From Guyanagaster necrorhizus (taxonomy: Eukaryota > Basidiomycota > Agaricomycetes > Agaricales > Physalacriaceae), in NCBI RefSeq assembly GCF_019112545.1, contig NW_025064899.1, forward strand, positions 575,364-639,363: a DNA stretch of 64,000 nt. The letters are read 5' to 3'. Of this stretch, positions 1 through 11,424 are shown piece by piece; the stretch's first letter is position 1, and every line of letters starts with the position of its first letter. The notes under the pieces were generated by a model that was given only the letters and a program-made list of their open reading frames with translations, searched no databases and had not been told where the DNA came from. The translations under genes were made by a program, and so were the position numbers.

Positions 1-267
1 CTGTCCTTGCATTCTTGATGGCATGCCAAGTCCATTTAGTATTGAAGGGCTTGAGCCATCTAGTGGAGGTTGCTCCCCCTTTTTGGCCTGTAGGTGATTG
101 AGTTTTATGTTTTGGTGATTTATATGATGGTTGTGTGGTAATAGAGCAGGGTATATTTGAATGCACTGATAATGAAGGCATATTCATAACTACAGAGGTA
201 CTATCAGTCTGCCCAGCAGCTGTTCATGACACACCACTAAGTCCTTTGGCTGATCCAGCAGAATCAC

Positions 268-579
268 TCACTGGTCAGCCCTATCTTTTACTTTCTTGAT
301 TTTTGTCTCTTTTTCAAGTTCTTTGTCTTTCTTCTGCAGCTCAGCAATCTGCACCTGAATGTCTTCTGGAGTGCACTTCTTCTTTGGGCAATCCTTTGAT
401 AGGTGTCTCTTCTGACTGCAGTTGAAGCATTTGCCTTCCTTCTCAAGCTGATTGATGTCCATTGGTTTGCCCTGACTGATGTATGTAGTGCTGATTCCTA
501 TTTTTTGCACTCCATATGTGGGAGCATTGAAGAATGAGGTACTGGCCTTGGCAGGGCTCATCTGATTGCTAGATTTCAT
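268..579 (-). pseudogene. A4 gag C-terminus with CCHC zinc knuckle
   Basis: This is an open stretch of about 103 codons holding a retroviral-type knuckle, CFNCSQKRHLSKDC, which fits CX2CX4HX4C. A basic segment and a Lys/Glu-rich, probably coiled-coil tail follow. The knuckle binds the element RNA in gag proteins. The usual Gly after the second Cys is Ser here, and Gly before His is Arg. The same block recurs in A1 (12,009-12,320) and A2 (34,573-34,265), which supports homology. It is a fragment of a longer gag whose upstream part lies at about 600-1,200 in shifted frames. Confidence 0.8.
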
Positions 580-599
580 GTTTGTTGATTAAGAGGGCT

Positions 600-1199
600 T
601 ATGATTGCTCTGAAGATTCATTTGCTCAGCCTTCTGTTGCTGCTGCTCCTTGTACATCTTGGTTATCCTTTTATTCCATGCATTGTATCCTTTCAGAATA
701 TTCATCCTGATGTCTGAGATCATCTTGATATAGGAGAGAGGTGCCCCATGTTTGAGCATCTCAACCATCCTTCTGTTATTGGCAATGTCATCCTGAATCC
801 CAGAAAGCTTGCCAAGTCATTCCAACTTATCAAAATACTCAGTGGCTAGCTTGTCTCTCATCTTGTATTCCTTTATCTTGCTTTTATGCACTTTCTGCAT
901 GGCCAGGTCAATGAATTTGTCATAAAGGAGTTGTTTAAACATCAGCCAGAACAGCAGGCAATGGTGCTGCCTGGTTGTTGATCAGAGACTAGAGAATAGC
1001 AAGGTCCACCAAACCTTGGCTTTGTCTTCAAGATAGGTGGAGGCAAAGGAGACTCAGTAAATGTCAAAGGAGAAGTACATGGAGTATACTTCAAAATACT
1101 ATTCACAGTTGATAAGGAACTGATCAATATCATCAGATGTGCCTTTAAAAGGGCATGGTTTTCAAAGTAGATCAGGTCTACAGGTGATAGTGACAGCAT
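600..1199 (-). pseudogene. A4 gag core (retrotrans_gag-like), degenerate
   Basis: Minus-strand translation in several frames matches the gag core of A1 at 11,420-11,960: the 'FKGTSDD' type start, the SYFESKAK-like helix and the 'GYDAWKDRI' type end. In Gypsy elements this region forms the capsid-like particle. No single frame stays open, because stops and frameshifts are frequent. Identification rests on comparison with A1 and A2. Confidence 0.65.
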
Positions 1200-3366
1200 C
1201 TGTAGGCAGTGCTCCTATTGGGTTTGAGTATTCATTGAATGGCAGTCATCACCATTCAGCAGGGGGTCTGGAGAATGAATATAAGGAATTATTGTCATGA
1301 CTGGGGATCCTGTGGGCCCTGCAGTCTGTCATACAATTACCCTATCTCAGATCATGAATCTCAGTTGGATTGCCTTGGGATCATCTTTTACTGGATCCTT
1401 CCCACTGGATTCAGCCTTGTTCAGGGATGGCTGGCCACTGAGAAGGAGGCTTCTCTTGCTAGTCAAAGGGTTTTGGAATCCAGTGGTTTGAATATTCAGC
1501 TGAGGCCAGAATCATGCAAGCTGTATGACCAAACTTTGTGCTGATAGAGTGGAGTATGAATATTGGGTTCCAACACTTTGGATTGAAGGTGCCATATAGA
1601 TGGCTTGTCTCAGCATGGTGGGAGGGGTCCCTGACATTGGATTGATTTTGTATTTTGACTGGTATACCAGTAGAGTCCCCTGCCTGTCCTTGGGGTGTGT
1701 CCTGTTATACATGTTAATAGCATGCTCTGTTGCAGTATATTGTAAAATGTCTCTTTTTTCAAGATCATATGCAGTAATATACTTCCTTCCTAGAGATGTT
1801 GCTAGCCAGTAGGTGTCTCTCCATAAGAATGTCATCCCCTCCTTGTACAACCTTAAGTATTCCTTCTCTCTTTTCTATTGAATTTCCTTCTCCAAGGCCT
1901 CTTTGTCAGTCTCTTTCTTGGTGTATTCCATAAATTGCCCTCACTTAAGAGAGACATTCTGCTCTGCTTCCTTGTCATTCCCTCTCTTATTATCCACCTC
2001 TTCCTTGCTGTTATCAGCAAGGAAGTTGTCAGACTGGTCATAAATAGATGAGAGGTTGGGCCTGATAGTTGTGGGTGAGCTGATCATTGTCCCTAGTGCT
2101 GAGTCTGACCTCATCAGTATTGGCTTTAGGAGAAGATTGCTTGAGAGGTTGGTCAGCACTGGTCTTGCTGTCTCCTTGGCAGCTGCCATATGCTCTTTGC
2201 TTCTCCAGTTCTCAGCAATACTGGCAGAAGTTTTGATAGAAGCATGAATTAAGGAAGAGTGCTGTGACTCTTTCTCTCAGGAACCACCAGAGGCCATAGT
2301 CAGAGACATATGCATTGAGATGCACTTGAGGTCCATAGGCATTGAGGATGGACTCAGCATGCAAGGGAATGGTATCAGTGTCAGTGATGCTGGATGTTCC
2401 AGAGGGAGGAGAATAAGCATTCCTCTGAGTAGCTTCTCTGGGAGTGACAGCTTCTGCAGACCCATTCTATAGGTTGGTTTCTGTTAGCATGCTGGGCTCC
2501 TGGAAGAGGGACTCTGAAGTTTTTGTTCAGAGGCCATACTGGATTGGAGATGTTGATCCTCAGATAGCAGCCTCAAGCTCTCACTGCTGGTGATGGTACT
2601 GACAGTCATACTGAGCTTCTTCATACTAGTTCTGAGCCTGAGCTGCTGCATACTCAGCAACATCCTGGACTCATTCTTCTGTCTTCTGTCTAGCCCACTC
2701 TGCATGAGTGGCAGTGGAATAGTTCTTGGATCAAATATGTTTGACATTCCTATAAGTATTATCATTGATGTTATTATACTGTGTGCCCTCACTGGGGCTA
2801 AGGCAGGCATGAAGCCTTTCACCCAAGTCAATTTCTGCTCAGAGTCTTAGTTCCCACTGCTCAGGTGGATCCTCATCATTTGTTCAGAGATCAGTGGTCC
2901 TATGACTATTATAGTCAGTGTAGACAGAAGAGGCTGGGCATTGGTCTGGAGTTGCATAGAGAGAGTCATTTCTGAAGTCTGGAGATGCATGTCAGAAGCC
3001 TGTAGCCATTCTAGTGGCATCAAGAGAGTCCTGAGCATGGTCTCCAATCCCATGCTCAATCAGAGTGGTGAAAGGGTCAGGAGAGGGCTCAGCATCAAAG
3101 AAGTCATTGGAGAGGTTCTCATCCTCATGGTTGGGGATGAGCAGGAAGTCCACCAGTACCCACAGATTTCTGAACCCTGTATGCTGATTGTTGCCATTTC
3201 TATTTGCTCTTTGAGAGAGATAGATGTGTTTTTCTTCTTCTTGATCATCCTGCATACTCAAACTGCTAGGCTGGGCTTCTGGTATGGCTCTGACCATGGG
3301 CTGGAAGGAGACTCAGGCAGAAGGAGGGATGTCATGGAAGGGGAGGTCAGGTATGACATTGCATAG
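1200..3366 (-). pseudogene. A4 long N-terminal region upstream of gag core
   Basis: About 2.2 kb between the primer site and the gag core is conserved in A1 (9,125-11,400) and A2 (37,681-35,840). The clearest conserved block is at 1,850-1,512, with the pattern FLWRDTYWLATSLGR, ILQYTATEHAIN and YNRTHP. It matches A1 10,722-10,961 (FLWHDVKWLAS, ILQYSAMMHAID, YNKRHP). No known domain was recognised. It may be an N-terminal extension of gag or a separate leader ORF, since decay prevents telling whether the frame was continuous. Confidence 0.6.
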
Positions 3367-3600
3367 AATTTGTTGTATCTGCTGCAAGGCTTGATAGTGC
3401 CTGACTATCCAAGCTGTTACTGATTGTCATCAATGGCAAAGTTGAATGATCACCAGTAAGCCTAAAAGCATTCCAATAATGGAAGCCAATAGTTTAAAGA
3501 AGTCATCAGTAAGGTCAGGGAATGAGATGTTTGATGGTGGCATTTGGTTTTCTTCATGCTATTGTGCATAAAGAAAGAGAAGCAGGAGCTTCAAGCTAAT

Positions 3601-4066
3601 TGTTAAGCTCAAGTGACATATGACCTAAACATGTGATAAACAGGTGCTGTATTGAGTTCATACAGTCATGCTTGAGTTCACTATATATGCTATGTGATGT
3701 TATATTCCAAGGCCTTTGCAAGCAGCTCAAGGTAGAATGGTGAAGTATAAACTTTAGCTCAAAGCTGAGTATCTACAGTAAGAGCTATGCTACTTATATA
3801 CTGTTCATCAAACAGATAAAAATATACCTACTAATTGTACATTTCTATATTATGGTGCTCTTTGTCCTTGAGTGTCACAACTACCTACAAAAGAGTGTTG
3901 TCTATTATTGAGGGTACTGTTGATGTTAAAGAACAATAGGAGACTCAGTCTATTACAGTGACTAAGCTGGTCCCATGGTCCTAAGCACTGGTATAGATGC
4001 TCTGACTAAGCATGAATAGAGATTAACTGAAAGGAAAAGAGGGAAAAATAGAGAAAAATCATAACA
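3601..4066 (-). repeat. A4 5' LTR (family A)
   Basis: This 466-bp LTR reads TGTTATGATT at one end and CTTAACA at the other on the minus strand. It carries a TATA-like TATATAAG and the TSS-proximal motif AGCTTTGAGCTAA (plus strand 3,754-3,766). Immediately inward on the minus strand lies the primer-like ATTAGCTTGAAGCT (3,600-3,587), complementary to that motif except for the central CA/TG dinucleotide. The flanking 5 bp after 4,066 is GAAGG; its partner is outside the window. Confidence 0.85.
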
Positions 4067-5190
4067 GAAGGCTGGTTCAAGTGAGTCTAGTCTGTATATC
4101 TCTGTATGGTGACTAATCTTCAAAGAGATGTAGCAGGATGTAGCTACAAAGATATGAGGCTCTGATTTGTTTACAGAGACTCACAGTATGTGCATGAACT
4201 TTCCTATAACAGGAATATCACATAAGGACCTGGGTACTGGGTGGTGCAGTCTATATGCAGTTCTAGTGGAGTTTAGAGAAATGGTTAGTCTTTTCCAGTT
4301 ACCCTTTAAAGTCTTTTGTTAGATCTAGATAGTGTGAGGATGACATGCAAGAGCAACAGATCTCTTTTGTGTTTTTGAGAATGAAGCAAGACAAGGCAAT
4401 ATTTTATGAATTTATAAGTTCACTTAATGTTATATGCAAGCCTTATAGAGTTGTTGAGATACTATAGTGCTCTCAATCAATGAGTATTAACCTATAGGCA
4501 GTCTGTGTAGCTATTTCTATTAGAGGGGTGTTATACTGGTGTACAGTTTAGTATGAATGTCAAGTAGTCTTGGTCTTGCTTGTTTTTTCCTTCCTATATT
4601 TCTTTTGTACACTACTTATACTATCTTTTTATTAATACCAAATATGCTATATTCAAACAGCCTTTGTAACCACCATACTAGCTTAGTGAGCCTAGCAAAG
4701 TTTTTATTATATAAAGCCTTAAAGGCTATGAGGCTTTGAGTAAACATTGCATATTAAAAGTTTATATAGCCAATAGTATGCTAGCTCTTCTAACATTCCT
4801 TATGAATATCTACCCAAACACATAGTTAGTCCTCTGCAGCCAGCCTTGTACATGCATCACAATGGACATTGTGAGCAGCCTTAGGATGCTATGTGTATAC
4901 TAATAATGATGTATGTCTGATTGGTTATTGTAGTGCCAACCATGCCTATGGCACTTATTATGGCATAGAAAGTTCACATGTTGTATGATTGATGAGAAAA
5001 GTTTGCAAGACTGAGAAAAATTTGCAGACAAATAGAAAGTTCATGTATGACATATAATCTTCATGCACAAGGGGATATCAGTGAATAATAAATAGTTCTT
5101 AATGAAATTACTACTATTGAATCTGAAATGATTGGTTTACTAAAAGCCTGCTAAAGAGCAGACATCAAAATTAATTACTGGAGCCTATGA
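4067..5190. other. AT-rich, CpG-poor stretch with no recognised gene
   Basis: About 1.1 kb lies between the A4 LTR and the first recognisable sequence of A3. Short ORFs such as 4,557-4,739 are hydrophobic low-complexity translations with no motif. It is probably decayed element DNA: it has the same CpG depletion, and the A3 pol region would be expected here. I could not align it to A1 or A2 by eye. Confidence 0.5.
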
Positions 5191-5222
5191 TTTCAGAGTG
5201 CACAGAGTCTAGAGATGCATCA

Positions 5223-5410
5223 CTGTATGTTGTACCCACCTTCTCAAATCAGGAGAAGCCACCACCCTCTGACCCTGTTCTGATCAAGGATAAAGAACAT
5301 CACAAAATCAAATAAATCTTGCATCACAAACTCCAGAAGGTCAGAGCCAGTGGCAGTAGCACTCACACAACAGTTGACTATCTCATTAGCTGGAAGGGCT
5401 TTATCCCTAA
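5223..5410 (+). pseudogene. A3 integrase C-terminal chromodomain, interrupted
   Basis: Translation gives a DKEHHKI ... ILHHKLQKV ... VDYLISWKGF series matching the A1 chromodomain at 41,110-41,262 (DKEHYKI, ILNHKLQKV, IDYLVCWKGY). Chromodomains at the integrase C-terminus of chromoviruses direct insertion to marked chromatin. The frame breaks at 5,410, where solo LTR B2 begins, and resumes at 7,321 with P-E-S-N-Q. A TAG then stands where A1 has a Trp codon, consistent with TGG to TAG. Confidence 0.75.
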
Positions 5411-7320
5411 TGACATGCTCTCTCCATGTTCAAATATGTAAATTTATGAAATCCAAGAATGCATGGACTATATTCCAGTCCACTAAGCATGTAACTGAAA
5501 ATAGAGCTAGAGCTCAAAGAAACATAGCTGTTATGATGTTAAACTGAAGTAACAGTGAGCAGAGTGCATGGCCTAGTGATAGACTAATACCAGAGGGGTT
5601 AGGCTGTACATGAGGTCCCAGCACTTAGCCCAAAACATGCTAATACTATTACAAGAAGACATGCTAAAAATAAAAAGAATATGATTGAAATATGATTGGC
5701 AATTCTGATCACATTGATCAAGAATGCACATCTATTGATGCACTGATGGGACATGCTTTAGAACAGAGAACTGAGACCCAAAAAAAGGTATCTAAATAAC
5801 TGGATGTTGAACAGAGAAATAGAATGATGGCAGCAAAGTAAGAGATAGAGAAATACTACTAAAGGATGGATAGCATGCTTAGCACTCAGAGACTTGCATA
5901 TGTATCTATAGTGCCTTAGCAAGCATAACACTGTGAGGGACTCTGCATTATATCAAGGTATGGCATATAATCAGTGGATGGAGTAATTGATGTGCTCTAG
6001 ACCAGAAGTGGTACATATTGTGAGTCAGACACTCAGAAAGAGAGCATAGCCATTGTGGCTGACTTCAGACATGAGAGATAACTTCAGGGAATCTGAGACA
6101 GTTCTCCAGTGTCAGAATGCCTCCACCAGAGAAATAAGAAAGTGAGCAGACCTGGCTAGACCAGCTAGCTGATGTCAGGCTGTGAGAAAACAGCAGGCTT
6201 AGTCCTGACCCAAAACAGAATAAGCATGGCAACTGCAATATGCACATGAATAATACCCACAGCATCCAGAACAAAGTCCTGTGCATTGAAAATACTATAG
6301 TAGGATTGTATTAGTAAGTACCACAGTAGATTATTTAAATACCTTATTGTATGGGTAGAATACAAGTTTCTGACCTCCCACAGTTATGGTGTATTAGGCA
6401 CAGAAAGCCTTGCATTTCAGCTCTGGATTTGCATTTGTAACTTTAGATGAGAGAATTGACTTATTATTGATATCATTAAGAGAGAGCTGAGAATTATGTG
6501 AGACATTGAAGCTTATGCAGGACTCTAGTTTGAATTGATAAGAGATTTTGGATTGCACTCTAGTCTGAGAATAAGAGAGCAGTGTCTGAAGAGCACTATC
6601 TTGAGTTTTAAGGCATTTGTGATGGGAGGCACTACAGGTGGCAGAGATTTGAACTCTTTGGCTTGATTAGTGTTCACTTTTGGTTATTTCTGCTGATCAG
6701 CAGAGGTTCAAACCCTTTGAATCTGTTGGATGGGGTTATTTGTGATATTCTCACAGGTTGGCAAAGATTCAAACCCTTTAGCCTGTTGGACAGTGTTTTA
6801 ATTGTGTTGTATCTCTGGATTGCATAAGTTTGAACCCTGTAGATCTATGATCAGTTTGAAAACTTGTGTGCAGAGATCTAAGCTCTTTGACACTTGTGGA
6901 CATGTTTGTGATTGGTTTCTGCTTAGAGCATGAAGCTTTGAGTCATGTATTGTGTTTGTTAGGGATTTTGAGTTGATCTGAGCTGTGCTTGGAATCTTTG
7001 AGAGTATTGTGGGAGTGTTTTAATGTATTGTATTGAGCTATAGTATCTTTGCCTTGAGGCCCAGTAACATTCATTGCCACATCTTGTTTTGAAAGAAAAG
7101 CTTTGGGACTTAGAGAGACTTCAGACCATTGTATACATGCTATTACTCTTCATGTGCAGTGGATTCATTAGAGAAGACAATTACATTTGTTTTAACTGCT
7201 CTATCACATTATAATCCCCCCACAAACTAAGAGTTTTGTGGGTGTGTTGGTGTGGGTGTGATCAGTAGCTATTACCCTGCTGTATCTGATTTCACCTTGT
7301 GCACACACAGATTCTGTTCA
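5411..7320 (+). repeat. Solo LTR B2 (family B)
   Basis: The repeat starts TGACATGCTCTCTCC and ends ATTCTGTTCA, matching the B1 LTRs at 15,746-17,512 and 29,865-31,634. No internal region is attached. The flanking 4 bp are CTAA (left) and CTGA (right), a 4-bp target duplication with one transition. Deleting the repeat plus one TSD rejoins the A3 chromodomain. At 1,910 bp it is longer than the 1.77-kb B1 LTRs, partly because of three tandem copies of a roughly 60-bp unit (near 6,641, 6,701 and 6,761). Confidence 0.85.
6637..6830 (+). repeat. Short tandem array (about 60-bp unit, 3 copies) inside LTR B2
   Basis: Units start near 6,641 (GCAGAGATTTGAACTCTTTG), 6,701 (CAGAGGTTCAAACCCTTTGA) and 6,761 (GCAAAGATTCAAACCCTTTA). 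The two B1 LTRs have a single unit (near 16,946 and 31,066) and solo LTR B3 appears to have two (near 47,680 and 47,745, inverted). Copy-number variation of an internal LTR unit is visible within this one window. Confidence 0.7.
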
Positions 7321-7433
7321 CTGAATCTAACCAATAGATCAATGAATGCAACCTCAATGCCAATGATGCAATATGAGACTATAAACTCTCTCTAGAATGA
7401 TCTATCAGAATAATGATCTTAAAAAAGGGGTAA

Positions 7434-8341
7434 TGTTATGATTTTTCTTGATTTCTTATTCTTTATCTTATCTTATCAGAGCATCTATCTAATCTCAGAT
7501 ACTTGTTGACAGGCATGAGAAGATTATACAATCACAGTAGGTAACTAGCACTATTATCCTTCAAATGACAATAAATGCTTCATCCATGGACAATATCTTA
7601 TTGTCTCATTGTTAGACCTGCTTGGCACATGATCTTATACATATGACAAACTGATGCTGTATCATATTCATACAGTCACCTCAGAGTCCACTTTGTGTAT
7701 TCAGCATATGTCAAGGCTTTTGAGATAGTTAAGCTTAAGAGAAGAGAAGTATAGGATAAACTTATAGCTTGAAGCTGGACTATTACAGCAAGAGCTATCC
7801 TACTTATATACTGTCTGGGTTGTAATAAATATAACTTCTGCCTATTGTTCTATCCTGCACTATACTACTTGTCCCATCTAGTCATCAAGGAGTAGACAAT
7901 AAAGTGCTGTTTATGGACAAAGTGACTGAGTACAATGGTGCTATGTCTGTTGTAATTACATAATCTTTCTCATACTCATGGGTAGATGCTTGAGATAAGA
8001 TAGACATCCTGATAAGATAAGAAGTAAAATAATAAGATAAAGAAAACTCATAACATCCATCCCTAATAACCAGAGGTAATAAGTACTATAGTGCAGGACT
8101 GCACAATTAGTAGAACTATTATTATCTCTGAATGAAATGTATATAAGTAGTATAGCTCTCACTGTAGATATCCAGCTTTGAGCTAAAGTTTATTCTATAC
8201 CATTTCATCTTAAGCCAACTATCTTGGTCTTGAAATATTACAACTATATAAACACATATAGTGGACTCTGATGTGACTGTACAAACATGATATAGTGCCA
8301 GATTATCATGTGTTTAGATCACACAGAACTTGAGCCTAACA
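7434..8341 (+). repeat. A3 3' LTR, split by inverted solo LTR A5
   Basis: Left part 7,434-7,609 and right part 8,061-8,341 together give an LTR of about 457 bp. It starts TGTTATGATT and ends GAGCCTAACA. The right part contains the TSS-proximal motif CAGCTTTGAGCTAAAG. The polypurine tract lies immediately before it. Confidence 0.8.
7610..8055 (-). repeat. Solo LTR A5 (family A, inverted)
   Basis: This 446-bp copy reads TGTTAGACCTG on plus and ends ACTCATAACA, i.e. in inverted orientation within the A3 LTR. The flanks are CTCAT (7,605-7,609) and TCCAT (8,056-8,060). Both could derive from CCCAT by one C-to-T change each, giving the 5-bp TSD expected for the family. There is no internal region, so this is an LTR-LTR recombination product. 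Confidence 0.8.
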
Positions 8342-8602
8342 CTACAGATGATGAAGATGGAAATTTCCAAAAATGCATCCAGAAAACAGAAGAAGAACAA
8401 TACAAACCAGAGTGGTCAGTCCAAACATAGAAAGAAAATGATAACAACTGGAATGTAGTCAGATGTAGTAAAAAGCTGTAGTCAGCATACCACCTAAATA
8501 TCATAGAATGTATTTCAATTCAACTGAGATCTTTTACTATCACTAAACTGATCTCAATGTGCCTCAAGCTTGACAGCAGAATCAAAGGTGAGTCTGAATA
8601 GA
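8342..8602 (+). pseudogene. Upstream part of the interrupted LINE (ORF1 side), tentative
   Basis: This 261-bp piece lies between the A3 LTR and the A1 LTR. It shares the A1 target duplication ATAGA with the sequence at 41,812, so it was contiguous with the LINE region starting at 41,817. Translation shows an acidic and Glu/Lys-rich segment (DDEDGNFQK, KTEEEQYKPEW), plausible for a LINE ORF1, but no domain can be named. Contiguity is well supported; membership of the LINE is inferred. Confidence 0.5.
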
Positions 8603-9070
8603 TGTTATGATTTTTCCTTCTTTCTTTCCTTTTCTCTATGATTGACTTCTATTTATGCTTAGTCAGAGCACCTATATCAGTGCTTAGAACTATGGGAGAG
8701 GCTTAGTCATCACAAATGAGTTAATCTATCATTGTCCTCTGACATAGCAACCAGCCCTTAATGATGCACAATCAACCTTTTGTGGATAGTAATGACATCC
8801 AAGGACAATGGACACAAGGACTTGAAGACATACAATAAGTAGTCTTATAATTATCTCTGATATGTACAGTATATAAGGAGGCTCACTCTTGCTGGTAACC
8901 CTCAGCTTTGAGCTAAAGTTTATCTTCATACCATCCTACTCTTGGACCAAATATAAGGTCTTGTAGCATAACAATCAATATTCACATCAGTGGACTCTGA
9001 TGAAACACTCAAATGCAAAGTGATGTCAGTTTATCATGTGTTTATAATCATGTGCAGCTTGGATCTAACA
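8603..9070 (+). repeat. A1 5' LTR
   Basis: A 468-bp repeat, TGTTATGATT to ATCTAACA, the same length as the 3' LTR. A TATA box (TATATAAG, 8,870-8,877) lies about 33 bp before AGCTTTGAGCTAA (8,904-8,916), the likely RNA start. Differences from the 3' LTR are mostly transitions. Confidence 0.9.
8870..8877 (+). promoter_or_regulatory. TATA box in the A1 5' LTR
   Basis: TATATAAG lies about 30 bp upstream of the motif complementary to the primer site. The spacing is right for transcription to start at about 8,902-8,904. The same arrangement occurs in the A2 5' LTR on the minus strand (TATATAAG near 38,125-38,118, motif at 38,091-38,080). Confidence 0.6.
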
Positions 9071-9071
9071 A

Positions 9072-9084
9072 TTAGCTCAAAGCT
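9072..9084 (+). other. A1 putative self-priming primer-binding site
   Basis: TTAGCTCAAAGCT begins 2 nt after the LTR end and is the exact reverse complement of AGCTTTGAGCTAA at 8,904-8,916 in the LTR. No TGG-type tRNA primer site is present. In Tf1/sushi-group elements the RNA 5' end folds back to prime reverse transcription at such a site. Confidence 0.7.
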
Positions 9085-9124
9085 TCCTTTTCTCTTTCTT
9101 CATGTATAATAATGCAGAGAAAAC

Positions 9125-11400
9125 TGAATGCCATCTATTGATCACAACTCCCCAAACTTTGACCATGAATTCTTTGATCTTCTAGCTTTCATTATTGAAA
9201 TGCTATTAGGATTATTGGTGATCATCCAACTTTGCTGAAGATGCCAATCAATCACCACTTGGGCAGTCAGGCACTACTAAGACTTTGAATAAATTTAATG
9301 CATCTTACAAAATGTAATATCTGACTTACCTCTATATGATATCTCCCATACTCCTTGACCCTCCTTCCAGCTCCTGACAGGAACCATACCTGAAGCCAGG
9401 CCTAGCAGCCCACATCTGGAAAATGTTCAAGAAGAGGAAGAGCATAGATACCCTCCTTGACTCTAATGACTAGACAGTAGAAGTAGCAACAATCATCTCA
9501 TGGGCTTTCAGAATCCATAGATCCTGCTCTTCATCCCTAACCATGAGGATGAGGACCTCTCCAAGGACTTCTTTAATGACTCACTATCCTCTCATCCTTT
9601 CACTGCCATGAGAGCATCCAGCATTGGAGACCACACTAGGGACTCCCTTGATGCCCCTTGGGTGGCTCCAAGACCCTGCAATGTTTCACTGCACTCAAGA
9701 CACAGCTCACTCTATGCCACTCTGATGAGAACTCCCTCTATCACACTCCCCCACAGCCATAGCAGCCTCAGGATGGGTGATGACTGAGAAGCCTGAGAGG
9801 AAGTCCAATATCAAGGAGAGATAGCCCAGGACAGAATTATTCAAAGGATATTCCCAGACTGGGATCTTAGGGTCTCTTTTAATTATGACACAGCAGTTCA
9901 ACAGCAGCAGCAGTGACAGGAAGAGTGAGCTTGGGCAGACCCTGAGCAAGCCAGAGAAGAGCTTGCCAAGTATGCCAGGGTCCAAGTCCAGTGGCAGTAT
10001 GAGGAGGAGCAAGAAGACAGAAGAAGGCAACAACAGGAGTGCAGACATGAAGCTGCCCATTTGGGCTCCACCTCTCTCAGCTGATATGGACTCCAGATGG
10101 AGTCCATGTGATCTTTATTCTGAGAATTCAGCATCTCATCTGATCCATGGGCAGGACCTTACAGCTCTGTCACCTTCAGTGAACCCACAAGGAGAGACAA
10201 TCCTCTCTCTGCCAGTAATACCCCCAGCCCCAACACTCTCTCCTCAGATGCTAAGTCCATATTTAATGCCTATAGGCTTTGAGTATCTCTCAATGCCCAT
10301 GTCTCTGATCACAACCTCTGGAGATTCCTCAGAGGGAGGATTGCTTGACAATTTCTCAACCTGAGGTTCTATGCAAACTTCAGAATCTATAGTGAGGAAC
10401 TTGAGGTGGCATGAGTGCATGAAGGTACTCACTATCATTCTGACCCCAGAAACACCCTTTGACCAGTCATCCAAAACAATAACAACCACAAGGCAGGACC
10501 CAGCACTTGGAACAACAATCAGCTCTCCAGCAATCATCTGACTGGTTGAGGAGAGCATCTTTGATCAGCCTATTGATTCCCTCCTCAAGAAAGATATAGA
10601 GGAAGTGAATGAGGTCAACAAGATTGAGGATGAAGGTCCTTTTAGGATGGAGAAATTCATGAAATACACTAAAGAAGACACTGATGAAGAGGCTCTGAAA
10701 GAAGAGATATAGAGGAACTGAGTGGGAAAATATCAGGACCTCTATGAGGAAGGGGTAACATTTCTATGGCATGATGTCAAATGGCTTGCATCCTATATGA
10801 GACAATTATATATTAATGCAGAGCCACTGGAGCAGCAGGAAATTTTACAGTATTCAGCAATGATGCATGCAATCGACACCTATAACAAGAGACATCCAGA
10901 GAATCAGCTCACTGACCTGCCAGCCTACAAATCAAAGTTTGACATTCAGCCAATGCTGTAGATGCCATCCACAGCTCTGAAATGAGCCATATATATGGCT
11001 CCCTTGATCTGAACAAACTTGAGTTGCTTCTCATACTCTGCTCCTTCAGTACAGACTGCAGCAAGTCAACTATCCCAGCCATGACCATGGCCAATTGCTT
11101 GGCCCACTGGCACCAGGAATCCATGGACTGGCAGAGGAAGCTGGTTACTTAGCAGACAGCCACCATCTGATGAAGCCAAAGAGAGTGGAACAGGGAAGGA
11201 ACTGGTCAAATACAACTCTGAGGCCATGCAACTAGGATTTACCATCAGGAATGAGGTGATTGTGTACAAAGAAGCCACCCCACAAGAGAGCTCCATCACA
11301 GACAACAACTCTCTTCACTTCTTCTCTGGACCTCTGACTGAATAGCATCATCTGCCATTTGATAAATACCTGAATCTGATGGGCACACTGCCTCAGAATG
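9125..11400 (+). pseudogene. A1 long N-terminal region upstream of gag core
   Basis: This is the counterpart of A4 1,200-3,366 and A2 35,840-37,681. The best open piece is 10,722-10,961 (EEGVTFLWHDVKWLA, EILQYSAMMHAID, YNKRHPEN), which aligns with both other copies. Acidic and Ser/Pro-rich stretches dominate upstream (9,885-10,364). No database-type domain is recognised. The segment occupies about a quarter of the element and is kept in all three copies, so it was probably functional. Whether it is fused to gag is unknown, because the frames are broken. Confidence 0.6.
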
Positions 11401-11424
11401 CTGCTATTCTCCAATATAAATCTG

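Larger units (their letters stand above)
1..4066 (-). mobile_element. Ty3/Gypsy family A element A4, left-truncated by the window edge
   Basis: This is the 5' part of a minus-strand chromovirus-type LTR retrotransposon. From right to left it has a 5' LTR (4,066-3,601), a primer site, a long N-terminal coding region, a gag core and a CCHC zinc knuckle, and then runs off the window. It is assigned by colinearity with A1 (plus strand, 8,603 onward) and A2 (minus strand, 38,401 downward), which share the same segments in the same order. CpG is nearly absent and the reading frame is broken throughout, so it is inactive. Protease and pol would lie left of position 1. Confidence 0.85.
5191..8341 (+). 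mobile_element. Family A element A3, 3' end only (chromodomain + 3' LTR), with two insertions
   Basis: This is the 3' remnant of a plus-strand family A Gypsy. It comprises proline-rich and chromodomain coding sequence (5,223-5,410, resuming at 7,321-7,360), a polypurine tract AAAAAAGGGG (7,421-7,430) and a 3' LTR starting TGTTATGATT at 7,434 and ending CCTAACA at 8,341. A family B solo LTR interrupts the chromodomain and an inverted family A solo LTR interrupts the 3' LTR. The 5' part is not recognisable, so A3 was either truncated or is too decayed to see. Confidence 0.8.

Noticed and set aside
1239..3366. Plus-strand ORFs over element A4 (for example 2,902-3,366)
   Set aside because: They are shadows of the minus-strand coding region, favoured by loss of CpG and C-to-T bias. 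No motif is present.
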